From Aquirufa sp. (GTDB lineage Bacteria > Bacteroidota > Bacteroidia > Cytophagales > Spirosomataceae): 6,311 bases of DNA. The position numbers were made by a program, and so were the translations under genes. Shown one piece after another: positions 1 through 6,311 of the stretch (position 1 is its first letter; the number at the start of each line of letters is the position of its first letter). The stretch is taken from NCBI GenBank assembly GCA_030833145.1, contig JAURHT010000111.1:1-6311 (forward strand), in the 5' to 3' direction. Under the pieces are notes generated by a model. It was given only the letters and a program-made list of their open reading frames with translations, was not told where the DNA came from and searched no databases.

Positions 1-552
1 TGGATTGGGCATAATGAGGGATTAATTACGGTGGTGGATATCGCCACTAAATCGGTCGTAAAGCACATCAAAGCAAGTGCGACAAGCGTGCGCTGTTTCT
101 GCGTTTTAGCGGATGATCGTGTGGCAGTAGGCTATTCGGATGGCTTTGTTCGCGTATTTGATGCAGATTTTCAATTAGTACACTCCTTTAAAGCACATGA
201 TTCGTCCGTTTTCTCGCTTCAAAGCAGGGGAGGGGAACTCTACAGCGTAAGCAAAGATGCGCGAATCAAGCGTTGGAGCAATGATTTTCAGCTACTAAAT
301 GAGGTAATTGGGCATATTTATGCCATACACGATATTCAATTCTCTCCGGATGGGAAATGGTTTGCGACGGCCAGTATGGATAAGACGGTGAAGGTTTGGG
401 AGAGTGATACATTAACTTTGCGCAAAGTGCTGGATGCTTCCAGGCACGGAGGGCACAAGAATTCGGTTAATAAACTAATCTGGTCTTCATTCGATGATTT
501 GCTGGTATCAGCATCAGACGATAAAAATCTTTCTATTTGGAAAATTCAATAA
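1..552 (+). CDS. WD40 repeat (beta-propeller) protein, 3' part
   Basis: The reading frame is open from the first base to TAA at 550-552, giving 183 visible residues, so the gene starts upstream of the window; a GTG at 31 is an internal codon rather than a convincing start. About four WD40 blades can be seen. Typical strand-end signatures are GFVRVFD, ARIKRW, KTVKVWE and NLSIWKI, each preceded by small-residue turns such as SMDKT or SDDKN, with GH/AH dipeptides between blades (KAHDSS, IGHIYA, GGHKNS). The frame ends on the final d-strand (IWKIQ), as propellers usually do. WD40 propellers are protein-binding scaffolds without catalytic activity, and no partner can be named here. No membrane segment or signal is visible, but the N-terminus is missing, so location is unknown. 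The next gene starts 43 bases later and may have its own promoter overlapping this 3' end. Confidence 0.9.
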   Translation, partial: WIGHNEGLITVVDIATKSVVKHIKASATSVRCFCVLADDRVAVGYSDGFVRVFDADFQLVHSFKAHDSSVFSLQSRGGELYSVSKDARIKRWSNDFQLLNEVIGHIYAIHDIQFSPDGKWFATASMDKTVKVWESDTLTLRKVLDASRHGGHKNSVNKLIWSSFDDLLVSASDDKNLSIWKIQ

Positions 553-571
553 AAATTTTCCTATTTTAGCA
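536..571 (+). promoter_or_regulatory. possible promoter for the DivIVA-like gene
   Basis: A TTTG at 536-539 and TATTTTAG at 562-569 (one mismatch to the Bacteroidota -7 box TAnnTTTG) are separated by 22 bases, close to the usual spacing. The -33 element lies inside the end of the WD40 gene. Transcription would start near 575-577, about 20 bases before the proposed TTG start. The match is imperfect and the region is AT-rich, so chance is possible. Confidence 0.35.
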
Positions 572-595
572 TTTGTATACCTAAATCTATCAACA

Positions 596-1609
596 TTGGA
601 AGCTTCTTTTTCGAAATCTTTTCGCGGTTATGATGTCTCACAAGTAGACGCTTATGTTCAAAGTGTACAAGACTTTGAGACCGAATCACAAAACTCTTTG
701 GCTAAATCAAATCAGAAGGTAGCTGATTTAGAAGCCGAAGTGGCTCGTTTAAGAGAAATTGAATCCAGTTTATTTAGAGCTTTAAAATTAGCGGAAGAAA
801 GTCAACAAAACTTTGCTGCTAAAATGGAGAAGGAATCGAAAGTGATCCTAGATAAAGCGGCTAAAGAGGCTGATGCAATAAAAAAGAAAGCGGAAACCGA
901 TGCGCAAAAACAAGCTTTGTTGACCGAAAATGAACGTAAACAAACCTTAGCGCAAGCAGGTCAAGAATTAAAGGAGCAAGAGCGTCAATTGCGAAATTTG
1001 CAGGAAGCTCAGAAAGAAATCGCCGCTCAATTAAAGCAAATTTCAGAGCAAACATTAGGGTCTATTTCCCAATGGAACGCTACTGAATTAGTGAAGCCAG
1101 TGGCCTCAATAGATAACATTGCTGCACCAGCAGCTAAAAGAGGACGCAAACCAGGCGTGAAAAATAAGCCTAAGGCTAAGGCAAAAGTAGCTGTGAAAGC
1201 TAAAGTCGCGAAACCTAAAGTTGCTGCAAAACCGAAAGCAGTGAAACCTAAAGCGGCCGCAAAACTGAAAGCGGCTCCTGCTAAGCGTGGTCCTAAGCCT
1301 AAAGTACAAGCCATTACACCTGAATCAGTGGTTAGTCCAGAGTCAAAGTCGGCCCAGCCGGAATTAAAACCAGCTGCTAAGCGTGGTCCTAAGCCTAAGG
1401 CGGTGGCGAAAACACCTAAAACAGCTAAAACACCTAAAGCTGCTAAACCAGCCGTAAAATCAGCCGCAAAACCAGCTGCTAAACGCGGTCCTAAGCCTAA
1501 AATCACTTTGGAAACCGTATCTGACGAAGGTTTACCAACCTTGAACAAGGTGTTAGAGGCTTATGCAAAATCATCAGGTCCAAGAGGAAAAGTAGGGGAG
1601 ATCAACTAG
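596..1609 (+). CDS. DivIVA-like coiled-coil protein with basic, AT-hook/H1-like C-terminal tail
   Basis: From the TTG at 596 this encodes 337 residues. Residues 5-24 hold the DivIVA N-terminal signature (FSKSFRGYDVSQVDAYV), nearly matching Bacillus subtilis DivIVA around its membrane-inserting Phe17 and Arg18 (here F9 and R10). Residues about 26-150 are a heptad-like, Glu/Lys/Ala-rich coiled coil with the AAKEADAIKKKAE type of segment seen in DivIVA proteins. Residues about 170-310 are a Lys/Ala/Pro-rich low-complexity tail with one KRGRKPG (from K181) and three KRGPKPK motifs (from K230, K262 and K296), plus TPK repeats. These resemble AT-hooks and histone H1 tails. A less repetitive end (about 315-337, GLPTLNKVLEAYAKSSG) may be a separate short motif. 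DivIVA proteins bind curved membrane and recruit partners; DNA binding by the tail is inference. Start: an in-frame ATG at 494 overlaps the WD40 gene and would add an unlikely 34 residues; no in-frame ATG lies between it and the DivIVA motif, so TTG 596 is preferred with moderate certainty. folB follows after one base. Confidence 0.8.
   Translation: MEASFSKSFRGYDVSQVDAYVQSVQDFETESQNSLAKSNQKVADLEAEVARLREIESSLFRALKLAEESQQNFAAKMEKESKVILDKAAKEADAIKKKAETDAQKQALLTENERKQTLAQAGQELKEQERQLRNLQEAQKEIAAQLKQISEQTLGSISQWNATELVKPVASIDNIAAPAAKRGRKPGVKNKPKAKAKVAVKAKVAKPKVAAKPKAVKPKAAAKLKAAPAKRGPKPKVQAITPESVVSPESKSAQPELKPAAKRGPKPKAVAKTPKTAKTPKAAKPAVKSAAKPAAKRGPKPKITLETVSDEGLPTLNKVLEAYAKSSGPRGKVGEIN
1133..1501 (+). 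repeat. coding repeats: KRG(R/P)KP motifs and TPK tandem units
   Basis: Four copies of an A-K-R-G-(R/P)-K-P coding unit begin at 1133, 1280, 1376 and 1478. The copies at 1280 and 1376 are identical over 23 bases; the 1478 copy differs at synonymous sites, and the 1133 copy has Arg in place of the first Pro. Between copies three and four lies an 18-base tandem duplication (1409-1426 and 1427-1444, 16 of 18 bases equal) coding KTPKTA and KTPKAA. The remainder is lysine/alanine/proline-rich filler. The pattern suggests growth by duplication or slippage under selection for a basic tail. Confidence 0.8.
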
Positions 1610-1610
1610 G

Positions 1611-1967
1611 ATGGCGAATTACCAAGTTTCTATCGATGACATACGCATTTTTGCTTTTCACGGATTGTATCCGGAGGAGCGAATTTTAGGGAATTGGTAT
1701 ATCTTAGATGTGCTAGTCGAATCGGAATCGCAGCCTAATTTTTCAGATGATATCGCGAATACCATCGATTATTCGATGATTTACAGCATTTGCAAGCAGG
1801 TGATGGCTAAGCCAGTGGATTTATTAGAAACAGTAGCTGAAACGATTGCTCAAAAAATTAAAGCTGAATTAAGCCACGAAGTTGCCGTTTTAGTGCAAAT
1901 TTCGAAGGAAAATCCACCTATGGGTGTCTCTGCGGGACTAAGTACTGTCGTTTATCGCCTCGATTGA
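1611..1967 (+). CDS. folB: dihydroneopterin aldolase
   Basis: This 118-residue protein has the normal family length. The enzyme cleaves 7,8-dihydroneopterin to 6-hydroxymethyl-7,8-dihydropterin and glycolaldehyde in cytoplasmic folate synthesis, and forms ring-shaped oligomers. The family landmarks are all present: the FxFHGLYPEER motif (residues 14-24) with Glu22, the TIDYSMIY segment with Tyr54, LLETVAE with Glu73, and the ISKENPPMG motif with Lys99. These match the Staphylococcus aureus active-site residues Glu22, Tyr54, Glu74 and Lys100 to within one position. The ATG lies one base after the stop of the DivIVA-like gene, and a purine-rich AGGGGAG at 1594-1600, ten bases upstream, could serve as a ribosome binding site, unusual for this phylum. 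Co-transcription and translational coupling with the preceding gene are likely. No other folate genes are in the window. Confidence 0.95.
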   Translation: MANYQVSIDDIRIFAFHGLYPEERILGNWYILDVLVESESQPNFSDDIANTIDYSMIYSICKQVMAKPVDLLETVAETIAQKIKAELSHEVAVLVQISKENPPMGVSAGLSTVVYRLD

Positions 1968-1996
1968 ATTTTGTAAACATTTATTGTGTATTTTTG
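1964..1996 (+). promoter_or_regulatory. promoter of the LacI-family gene
   Basis: TATTTTTG at 1989-1996 is a perfect match to the Bacteroidota -7 consensus TAnnTTTG. A TTG at 1964-1966, overlapping the folB stop codon, sits 22 bases upstream as a -33 element; an alternative TTTG at 1970-1973 is only 15 bases away and fits less well. Transcription would begin a few bases after 1996, giving a leader of roughly a dozen bases before the ATG at 2016. Confidence 0.55.
1972..1985 (+). promoter_or_regulatory. possible LacI-type operator (autoregulation)
   Basis: TGTAAACATTTATT contains the inverted repeat TAAA-CA-TTTA (1974-1983) and its left half equals that of the common LacI/GalR operator TGTAAACGTTTACA; the right half is degenerate and the central CG is missing. 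It lies between the -33 and -7 elements of the repressor gene, where a bound repressor would block transcription. It is a single weak site in AT-rich DNA. Confidence 0.25.
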
Positions 1997-2015
1997 GCGA
2001 AGCTAACCTAAACTA

Positions 2016-3038
2016 ATGCGTCACCAAGTTACCATCAAAGATATTGCCAAACAGCTGGGAGTTTCAGTTGCGACCGTATCCAGGGCTTTACGTGATTTGC
2101 CGGATATTCATCCAGATACGAAGAAATTAGTCTTGGATCTTGCCAAAGAGCTTGATTATCAGCCTAATGTTCTAGCTACCAGTTTAGTTAAATCGAAGAC
2201 CAAAACACTCGGTCTTATCGTTCCCGATCTAGGATATTATTTCTTTTCTACGGTAGTTAAAGCTGTCGAAGATGCCGCTATTGCAGCAGGATATTCTCTT
2301 CTGATTGCCCAAACGCAGGAATCCTTTGAACGAGAATTAACAAATATTCAAAACCTGTCCCGTTCTCAGGTAGAGGGGATAATCATCTCCTTGTCTCGTG
2401 AGACGGTTAATTTTGACCATTTAACTCGTTTACAACGCAGGGGAATCCCACTCGTGTTCTTTGACCGAGATAGTGAAGAGATTGATGCTTCTAAAGTGAT
2501 GGTGGATAATGAGCAATCTGCTTATGAAGCCGTTAAACACTTAATTGAGAATGGATGTAAGCGTATTGCTTTTTTAGCAGGGCCTAAGAATGTTTCCGTG
2601 AGTAACCAGCGAAGAATGGGTTATTCGCGCGCTCTTCAAGAGGCAGGAATCGAATCAGATCCTTCGTTGATTATACATAGTGATTACTTCCAAGATTCTG
2701 CGATTGCGAAGACACATCAACTGATGAAAGAGGCGAATCGTCCGGATGGTATCTTAGTGGTGTCAGATCGTTTAGCTATCGGAGTTTTAATTGCTCTTCG
2801 AGAATTGAATATTTCAGTGCCAGATGAGGTAAAAATGGTGAGTTTCAACAATGAGCCTATCTGTTCATTGGTTTCACCTACAATTTCATCGATTGCGCAG
2901 CCATTGGAAGAAATAGGCCGATTATCGGTTGAATTATTGCTAGAACAAATCGAACACAAAACAGATAATCCGGTTCCTAGGGTAGAAGTTTTGAAGACAA
3001 AATTGATTGTTCGGGAGTCTTCTGTTCGCAAAAAATAA
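2016..3038 (+). CDS. LacI/GalR-family transcriptional regulator
   Basis: This 340-residue protein has the standard family length and layout. Residues 6-25 (TIKDIAKQLGVSVATVSRAL) are the LacI helix-turn-helix. Residues about 49-60 (QPNVLATSLVKS) are the hinge helix, with Leu57 at the position of the minor-groove-inserting leucine of LacI. From residue 64 (TLGLIVPD) to the end runs the periplasmic-binding-protein-like sensor domain, with family motifs such as VEGIIIS, PLVFFDR, KRIAFLAGP, RRMGYSRAL and PDGILVVSDRLAIG. It should bind operators as a dimer and respond to a small ligand, usually a sugar or sugar derivative, which cannot be named from sequence. The ATG at 2016 places the helix-turn-helix at the usual N-terminal position. 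It has its own promoter and no transporter or glycosidase gene beside it in the window, so its targets are unknown. No convincing terminator follows. Confidence 0.95.
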   Translation: MRHQVTIKDIAKQLGVSVATVSRALRDLPDIHPDTKKLVLDLAKELDYQPNVLATSLVKSKTKTLGLIVPDLGYYFFSTVVKAVEDAAIAAGYSLLIAQTQESFERELTNIQNLSRSQVEGIIISLSRETVNFDHLTRLQRRGIPLVFFDRDSEEIDASKVMVDNEQSAYEAVKHLIENGCKRIAFLAGPKNVSVSNQRRMGYSRALQEAGIESDPSLIIHSDYFQDSAIAKTHQLMKEANRPDGILVVSDRLAIGVLIALRELNISVPDEVKMVSFNNEPICSLVSPTISSIAQPLEEIGRLSVELLLEQIEHKTDNPVPRVEVLKTKLIVRESSVRKK

Positions 3039-3044
3039 TCCCCT

Positions 3045-3054
3045 TATTTTAGCA
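3045..3054 (+). promoter_or_regulatory. possible gyrA promoter -7 element
   Basis: The 114-base gap before gyrA is AT-rich and must hold its promoter if gyrA is independently transcribed. TATTTTAGCA at 3045-3054 is one mismatch from TAnnTTTG, and the same 11 bases (TATTTTAGCAT) occur at 562-572 before the DivIVA-like gene. No good TTTG lies at the expected -33 distance. It would leave a leader of about 90 bases. The rest of the gap shows only weak AT-rich hairpins. Confidence 0.3.
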
Positions 3055-3152
3055 TCATTTTTTCTTGGAAAAATAGGCAAAATTTAAGATATTTGTTCTA
3101 TTGAAAAATACCGCTTTTTGCTGTGTTTTTCTTTTGAATCAAAACAGTTTTT

Positions 3153-5747
3153 ATGTCATTACAAAGCAACGTTATCCCTATCAACATCGAAGATGAAATG
3201 AGAGGGGCGTACATCGATTATTCGATGTCAGTTATTGTGTCTCGTGCGCTTCCAGACGTACGTGATGGATTAAAACCAGTTCACAGAAGGGTGTTATTCG
3301 GAATGGAGGAACTGGGGGTTAGTTACAACAAATCCTATAAGAAGTCTGCTCGTATTGTCGGAGAGGTACTGGGTAAGTATCACCCACACGGTGATTCTTC
3401 CGTGTATGACACGATGGTGCGTATGGCCCAAGATTGGTCATTGCGTTATCCTTTAGTGGATGGCCAGGGTAACTTTGGATCTGTGGATGGTGATTCTCCG
3501 GCAGCGATGCGTTATACGGAGGCTCGTTTGAAGCGTATTGCGGATGAGTTGCTTTCTGATTTGAACAAAGAAACGGTTGATTTTCAGCCTAACTTCGATG
3601 ATTCCCTAGAGGAGCCTACCGTTTTACCAGCTAAGATTCCTAATTTACTATTGAACGGTACATCAGGTATCGCGGTAGGTATGGCGACGAATATGGCGCC
3701 TCACAACCTAAACGAGGTAGTAGATGGTATTTCTGCTTATATCGACAACCGCGACATTACCATTTTAGAGTTGATGCAATACATCAAAGCACCGGATTTC
3801 CCTACGGGAGGTACGATTTATGGTGTGCAAGGTATTCGCAATGCATTCGAGACAGGTAGAGGTCGTATCGTAGTGCGTGGAAACGCCACTTTTGATACGT
3901 CTAAAACAGGTAAAGAGCAAATCGTTGTTTCTGAGATTCCTTACATGGTTAATAAAGCATCCTTAATCAAGCAATGTGCTGATTTAGTGAATGACAAAAA
4001 GATCGAGGGTATTTCAGAGATTCGTGATGAGTCTGACCGTCAAGGGATGCGTATCGTATTCGATTTAAAGCGTGATGCGGTAGCGAATGTGGTTTTGAAC
4101 AACCTTTACAAGCATACGGCTTTACAATCATCATTCTCGGTGAATAACGTAGCCTTGGTGAAAGGTCGCCCGATGATGTTGAATCTAAAAGATTTGATTC
4201 ACCACTTCGTAGAGCATAGAAATGAGATTATCGTACGTCGTACACAATACGATTTGCGTGAGGCACGTAAGCGTGCACATATTTTGGAAGGCTTTATTAT
4301 TGCGCTAGATAACCTAGATGCGGTAATTAAGTTAATCCGTGAGTCTAAAGATCCGAATTCGGCTCAAGAAGGCTTGATGTCTAAATTCAACTTGTCAGAA
4401 CTTCAATCGAAAGCTATCCTGGAGATGCGTTTACAACGCTTAACCGGTATGGAGCGCGAGAAGATCATGAACGAGTTCGCGGAGATTATGAAGTTGATTG
4501 AAGATTTGGAAGATATTTTGGCCAAACCAGAGCGTCAATTACAGATCATCAAAGACGAATTAACAGATATTAAACAACGTTATGGCGATGAGCGTAGAAC
4601 GCAAATCAATATGACGGATGAAGAATTCTCAGTAGAGGATATGATTGCGGATGACGAGATGTTAATCACGGTTTCTGCACAAGGTTATATCAAACGTACT
4701 CCAATCACAGAATACCGTTCACAATCACGTGGTGGTGTAGGTTCTCGTGCTGTTGCAACGAAAGATGACGATTACACGGAGCATTTGTTCTCTGCAACGA
4801 TGCACAACTGGTTATTGTTCTTCACAGAGCGCGGTAAATGTTTCTGGTTACGTGTTTACGCGGTTCCAGAAGGATCTAAGGTTTCCAAAGGTCGTCCGAT
4901 CCAAAACTTGATGAACATCGAGAACGGTGACACCATTAGAGCCGTAATCAACGTGAAGTCAATTACAGATCCTGATTACATTGATAATAACTTCATTGTG
5001 ATGTGTACAGAAGACGGTACGATCAAGAAAACGTCGTTAGAGGCGTATTCTCGTCCACGTCAAAATGGTATCATCGCCATTACTATTCGTGAAGGAGACC
5101 GTTTATTAGACGTTGCCTTGACAAATGGTAACAACCAAATCGTTATTGCTACTAATACAGGCCGATCAGTTCGTTTTGAAGAGACACGCGTTCGCCCAAT
5201 GGGTCGTTCTGCAGCTGGTGTGAAAGGTATTTGGATCGATGAAGACATTCCTACGGAGAAAGTAGTAGGTATGGTTTGCGTTTCTGATCCGGAAGTACAA
5301 CAATTGTTAGTGGTATCGGAGAAAGGATTTGGTAAGCGTTCTGAAGTTGAAGATTACCGCTTAACAAACCGCGGTGGTAAAGGGGTTAAAGCCTTGAATA
5401 TCACGGAGAAAACGGGTAATCTAGTCGCTATCAAAGAGGTGAATGATAACAATGACTTGATGATTATCACCAAAGCGGGTATCTTAATCCGTACGAGCGT
5501 CGCTGAACTTCGTGTGATGGGACGTAATACACAAGGAGTTAAATTAATTCGCTTGAAAAATGAATCTGATGAGATTTCATCTGTAACAAAGATCGAGAAA
5601 GAGCCTGAGCCAGAAGAGGTAGAGGTTTTAGAAGGTGCTGAGTTAACAGAAGGAGTAGTTGATACGACAAATGCTGTAACGGAAGCTCCGGAAGGAGGGG
5701 AGGAGACAGCATCTGAAGCAGCCTCAGAAGAAGTAACTGAAGAATAA
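3153..5747 (+). CDS. gyrA: DNA gyrase subunit A
   Basis: This 864-residue protein is a full-length GyrA, the breakage-reunion subunit of the A2B2 gyrase that introduces negative supercoils using ATP hydrolysed by GyrB. The N-terminal part shows [26 protein letters not shown] (residues 21-46), the quinolone-determining region [12 protein letters not shown] (76-87) and the catalytic tyrosine Tyr121 in [10 protein letters not shown]. Ser82 and Asp86 correspond to Escherichia coli Ser83 and Asp87, so the main resistance positions are wild type. The coiled-coil and tower region spans roughly 330-480. The C-terminal DNA-wrapping pinwheel begins near 500, with a GyrA-box equivalent QSRGGVG at 524-530 and a second NRGGKG at 739-744. 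It ends in an acidic tail (814-864). The GyrA box and the [20 protein letters not shown] start favour GyrA over ParC. The ATG at 3153 has no Shine-Dalgarno sequence. A strong terminator follows. Confidence 0.98.
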   Translation: MSLQSNVIPINIEDEMRGAYIDYSMSVIVSRALPDVRDGLKPVHRRVLFGMEELGVSYNKSYKKSARIVGEVLGKYHPHGDSSVYDTMVRMAQDWSLRYPLVDGQGNFGSVDGDSPAAMRYTEARLKRIADELLSDLNKETVDFQPNFDDSLEEPTVLPAKIPNLLLNGTSGIAVGMATNMAPHNLNEVVDGISAYIDNRDITILELMQYIKAPDFPTGGTIYGVQGIRNAFETGRGRIVVRGNATFDTSKTGKEQIVVSEIPYMVNKASLIKQCADLVNDKKIEGISEIRDESDRQGMRIVFDLKRDAVANVVLNNLYKHTALQSSFSVNNVALVKGRPMMLNLKDLIHHFVEHRNEIIVRRTQYDLREARKRAHILEGFIIALDNLDAVIKLIRESKDPNSAQEGLMSKFNLSELQSKAILEMRLQRLTGMEREKIMNEFAEIMKLIEDLEDILAKPERQLQIIKDELTDIKQRYGDERRTQINMTDEEFSVEDMIADDEMLITVSAQGYIKRTPITEYRSQSRGGVGSRAVATKDDDYTEHLFSATMHNWLLFFTERGKCFWLRVYAVPEGSKVSKGRPIQNLMNIENGDTIRAVINVKSITDPDYIDNNFIVMCTEDGTIKKTSLEAYSRPRQNGIIAITIREGDRLLDVALTNGNNQIVIATNTGRSVRFEETRVRPMGRSAAGVKGIWIDEDIPTEKVVGMVCVSDPEVQQLLVVSEKGFGKRSEVEDYRLTNRGGKGVKALNITEKTGNLVAIKEVNDNNDLMIITKAGILIRTSVAELRVMGRNTQGVKLIRLKNESDEISSVTKIEKEPEPEEVEVLEGAELTEGVVDTTNAVTEAPEGGEETASEAASEEVTEE

Positions 5748-5753
5748 TACCTG

Positions 5754-5782
5754 AGCCCAGACGAAAGTCTGGGCTATTTTTT
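5754..5782 (+). terminator. intrinsic terminator after gyrA
   Basis: A perfect 9-bp stem, AGCCCAGAC (5754-5762) with GTCTGGGCT (5767-5775), is closed by a GAAA tetraloop of the stable GNRA type and followed by ATTTTTT at 5776-5782. It starts six bases after the gyrA stop, so it should end the gyrA transcript. Confidence 0.93.
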
Positions 5783-5796
5783 AATTAAATAAAACA

Positions 5797-6311
5797 ATGA
5801 AAAAACTACTTTTATCCCTGTTTACGATGGCTTTGGCGATGAATGCTTCATTTGGCCAAGCAGAAAAAGCGCTTGTTGATGCACAAAAGAAAAACATCAG
5901 CGAAGCGATTAAAAAATCTGACGAAGACGTTAAAAAGGCCCCTACAAAGGCTCGTTTATGGTTGACTCGTTCACAAGCTTATTTAGATTTAGCGTCTTTC
6001 CCAGATTCTACTTTCGCTTTAACTAACCCAGAAGCAGCTTTCCAAGCGTTGGATTTTGCTAATGAGGCGATCAAATTAGATACGAAAGATGGTAAAAAAG
6101 GTACAGTAGCAAAAGAGGCTGACCAAATGATGGTGGACAAGAAATTCTCTAATGCCTTTTTAAATATGGGTGTGGTGAAATACCAAGGGAAAGATTACAG
6201 AGGTTCACTTCGTTATATGGCTAAAGCTTCTGAAGTAGCTCCCAATGACACGATTACAGCGATGTACACAGGTGTTACAGCTCAACTTTGCCAAGAAGAC
6301 AAAATCGCACA
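5797..6311 (+). CDS. exported TPR-repeat protein, 5' part
   Basis: The frame opens with ATG at 5797 and runs off the window after 171 codons. Residues 1-20 are a clear Sec signal peptide: MKKLLLS, a hydrophobic core, then NASFG with cleavage expected before Gln21. The mature part is helical. Residues about 51-95 (ARLWLTRSQAYLDL ... ALDFANEAIKLD) look like a TPR-like helix pair with an insert, and residues 119-151 (NAFLNMGVVKYQGKDYRGSLRYMAKASEVAPND) form a good TPR with the expected Gly125, Tyr129, Ala144 and Pro149. TPR proteins mediate protein contacts; no partner or enzyme activity can be named. No lipobox cysteine is present, so it is probably periplasmic or secreted rather than a lipoprotein. 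It begins 14 bases after the gyrA terminator. TATTTTTT at 5775-5782 is one mismatch from the -7 box but lacks a clear -33 element, so its promoter is uncertain. Confidence 0.88.
   Translation, partial: MKKLLLSLFTMALAMNASFGQAEKALVDAQKKNISEAIKKSDEDVKKAPTKARLWLTRSQAYLDLASFPDSTFALTNPEAAFQALDFANEAIKLDTKDGKKGTVAKEADQMMVDKKFSNAFLNMGVVKYQGKDYRGSLRYMAKASEVAPNDTITAMYTGVTAQLCQEDKIA

Noticed and set aside
31..552. GTG at 31 as the start of the WD40 gene
   Set aside because: The frame is open upstream to base 1 and the upstream residues continue a propeller blade, so the gene is truncated by the window.
861..1309. Two short antisense frames (861-1055 and 1106-1309)
   Set aside because: Shadows of the coiled-coil and tail coding sequence with no family features.
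1027..1548. Antisense open frame of 173 codons opposite the basic tail
   Set aside because: It is the mirror of the Lys/Ala/Pro-rich repeats, giving Gly/Leu/Phe/Ala-rich low complexity. It has no recognisable domain and the + strand frame has clear DivIVA and repeat structure.
2717..3031. Antisense frame of 104 codons inside the LacI-family gene
   Set aside because: No recognisable domain, and it lies fully within a well-supported regulator gene.
3057..3147. Small hairpins in the gyrA leader (TTTTTC/GAAAAA at 3059-3073; TTTTG/CAAAA at 3132-3144)
   Set aside because: Stems of 5-6 A/T-rich pairs are expected by chance in such DNA. Neither resembles a riboswitch, and neither is followed by a convincing T-tract for a lacI terminator.
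5060..5248. Antisense frame of 62 codons inside gyrA
   Set aside because: Opposite the conserved GyrA C-terminal pinwheel; no independent evidence.

Overview
This 6.3 kb stretch looks like ordinary chromosome from a member of the Bacteroidota, probably the Cytophagales. The evidence is a perfect Bacteroidota-type -7 box (TAnnTTTG) before the LacI-type gene, A/T-rich gene starts mostly without Shine-Dalgarno sequences, a GyrA that reads like Bacteroidota GyrA, and an exported protein whose signal peptide ends just before a glutamine, as is common in this phylum. The order is inferred from general resemblance only. All six genes lie on the + strand.

Layout: (1) 1-552, the 3' end of a WD40 beta-propeller gene cut by the window edge. 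(2) 596-1609, a DivIVA-like protein with a membrane-binding GYD motif and coiled coil, followed by a long lysine/alanine/proline-rich tail with AT-hook-like and histone-H1-like repeats. (3) 1611-1967, folB (dihydroneopterin aldolase), one base after the previous stop. (4) 2016-3038, a LacI/GalR-family repressor with its own promoter and a possible autoregulatory operator. (5) 3153-5747, gyrA (DNA gyrase subunit A), followed by a very clear intrinsic terminator at 5754-5782. (6) 5797 to the window end, the 5' part of a secreted or periplasmic TPR protein.

How the genes work together: the DivIVA-like gene and folB are almost certainly co-transcribed and probably translationally coupled, although their products have no obvious functional link. 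The LacI regulator has no sugar-use genes beside it within the window, so its regulon lies elsewhere or outside. gyrA is a core topology gene with wild-type residues at the main quinolone-resistance positions. No intergenic gap exceeds about 115 bases. No RNA genes, mobile elements, CRISPR arrays or phage genes were seen.

The most interesting item is the DivIVA-like protein. Its architecture (polar or curved-membrane binding head, coiled coil, DNA-binding-like basic tail) suggests a possible membrane-to-nucleoid tether. This is inferred from sequence alone. The rest of the window is conventional.
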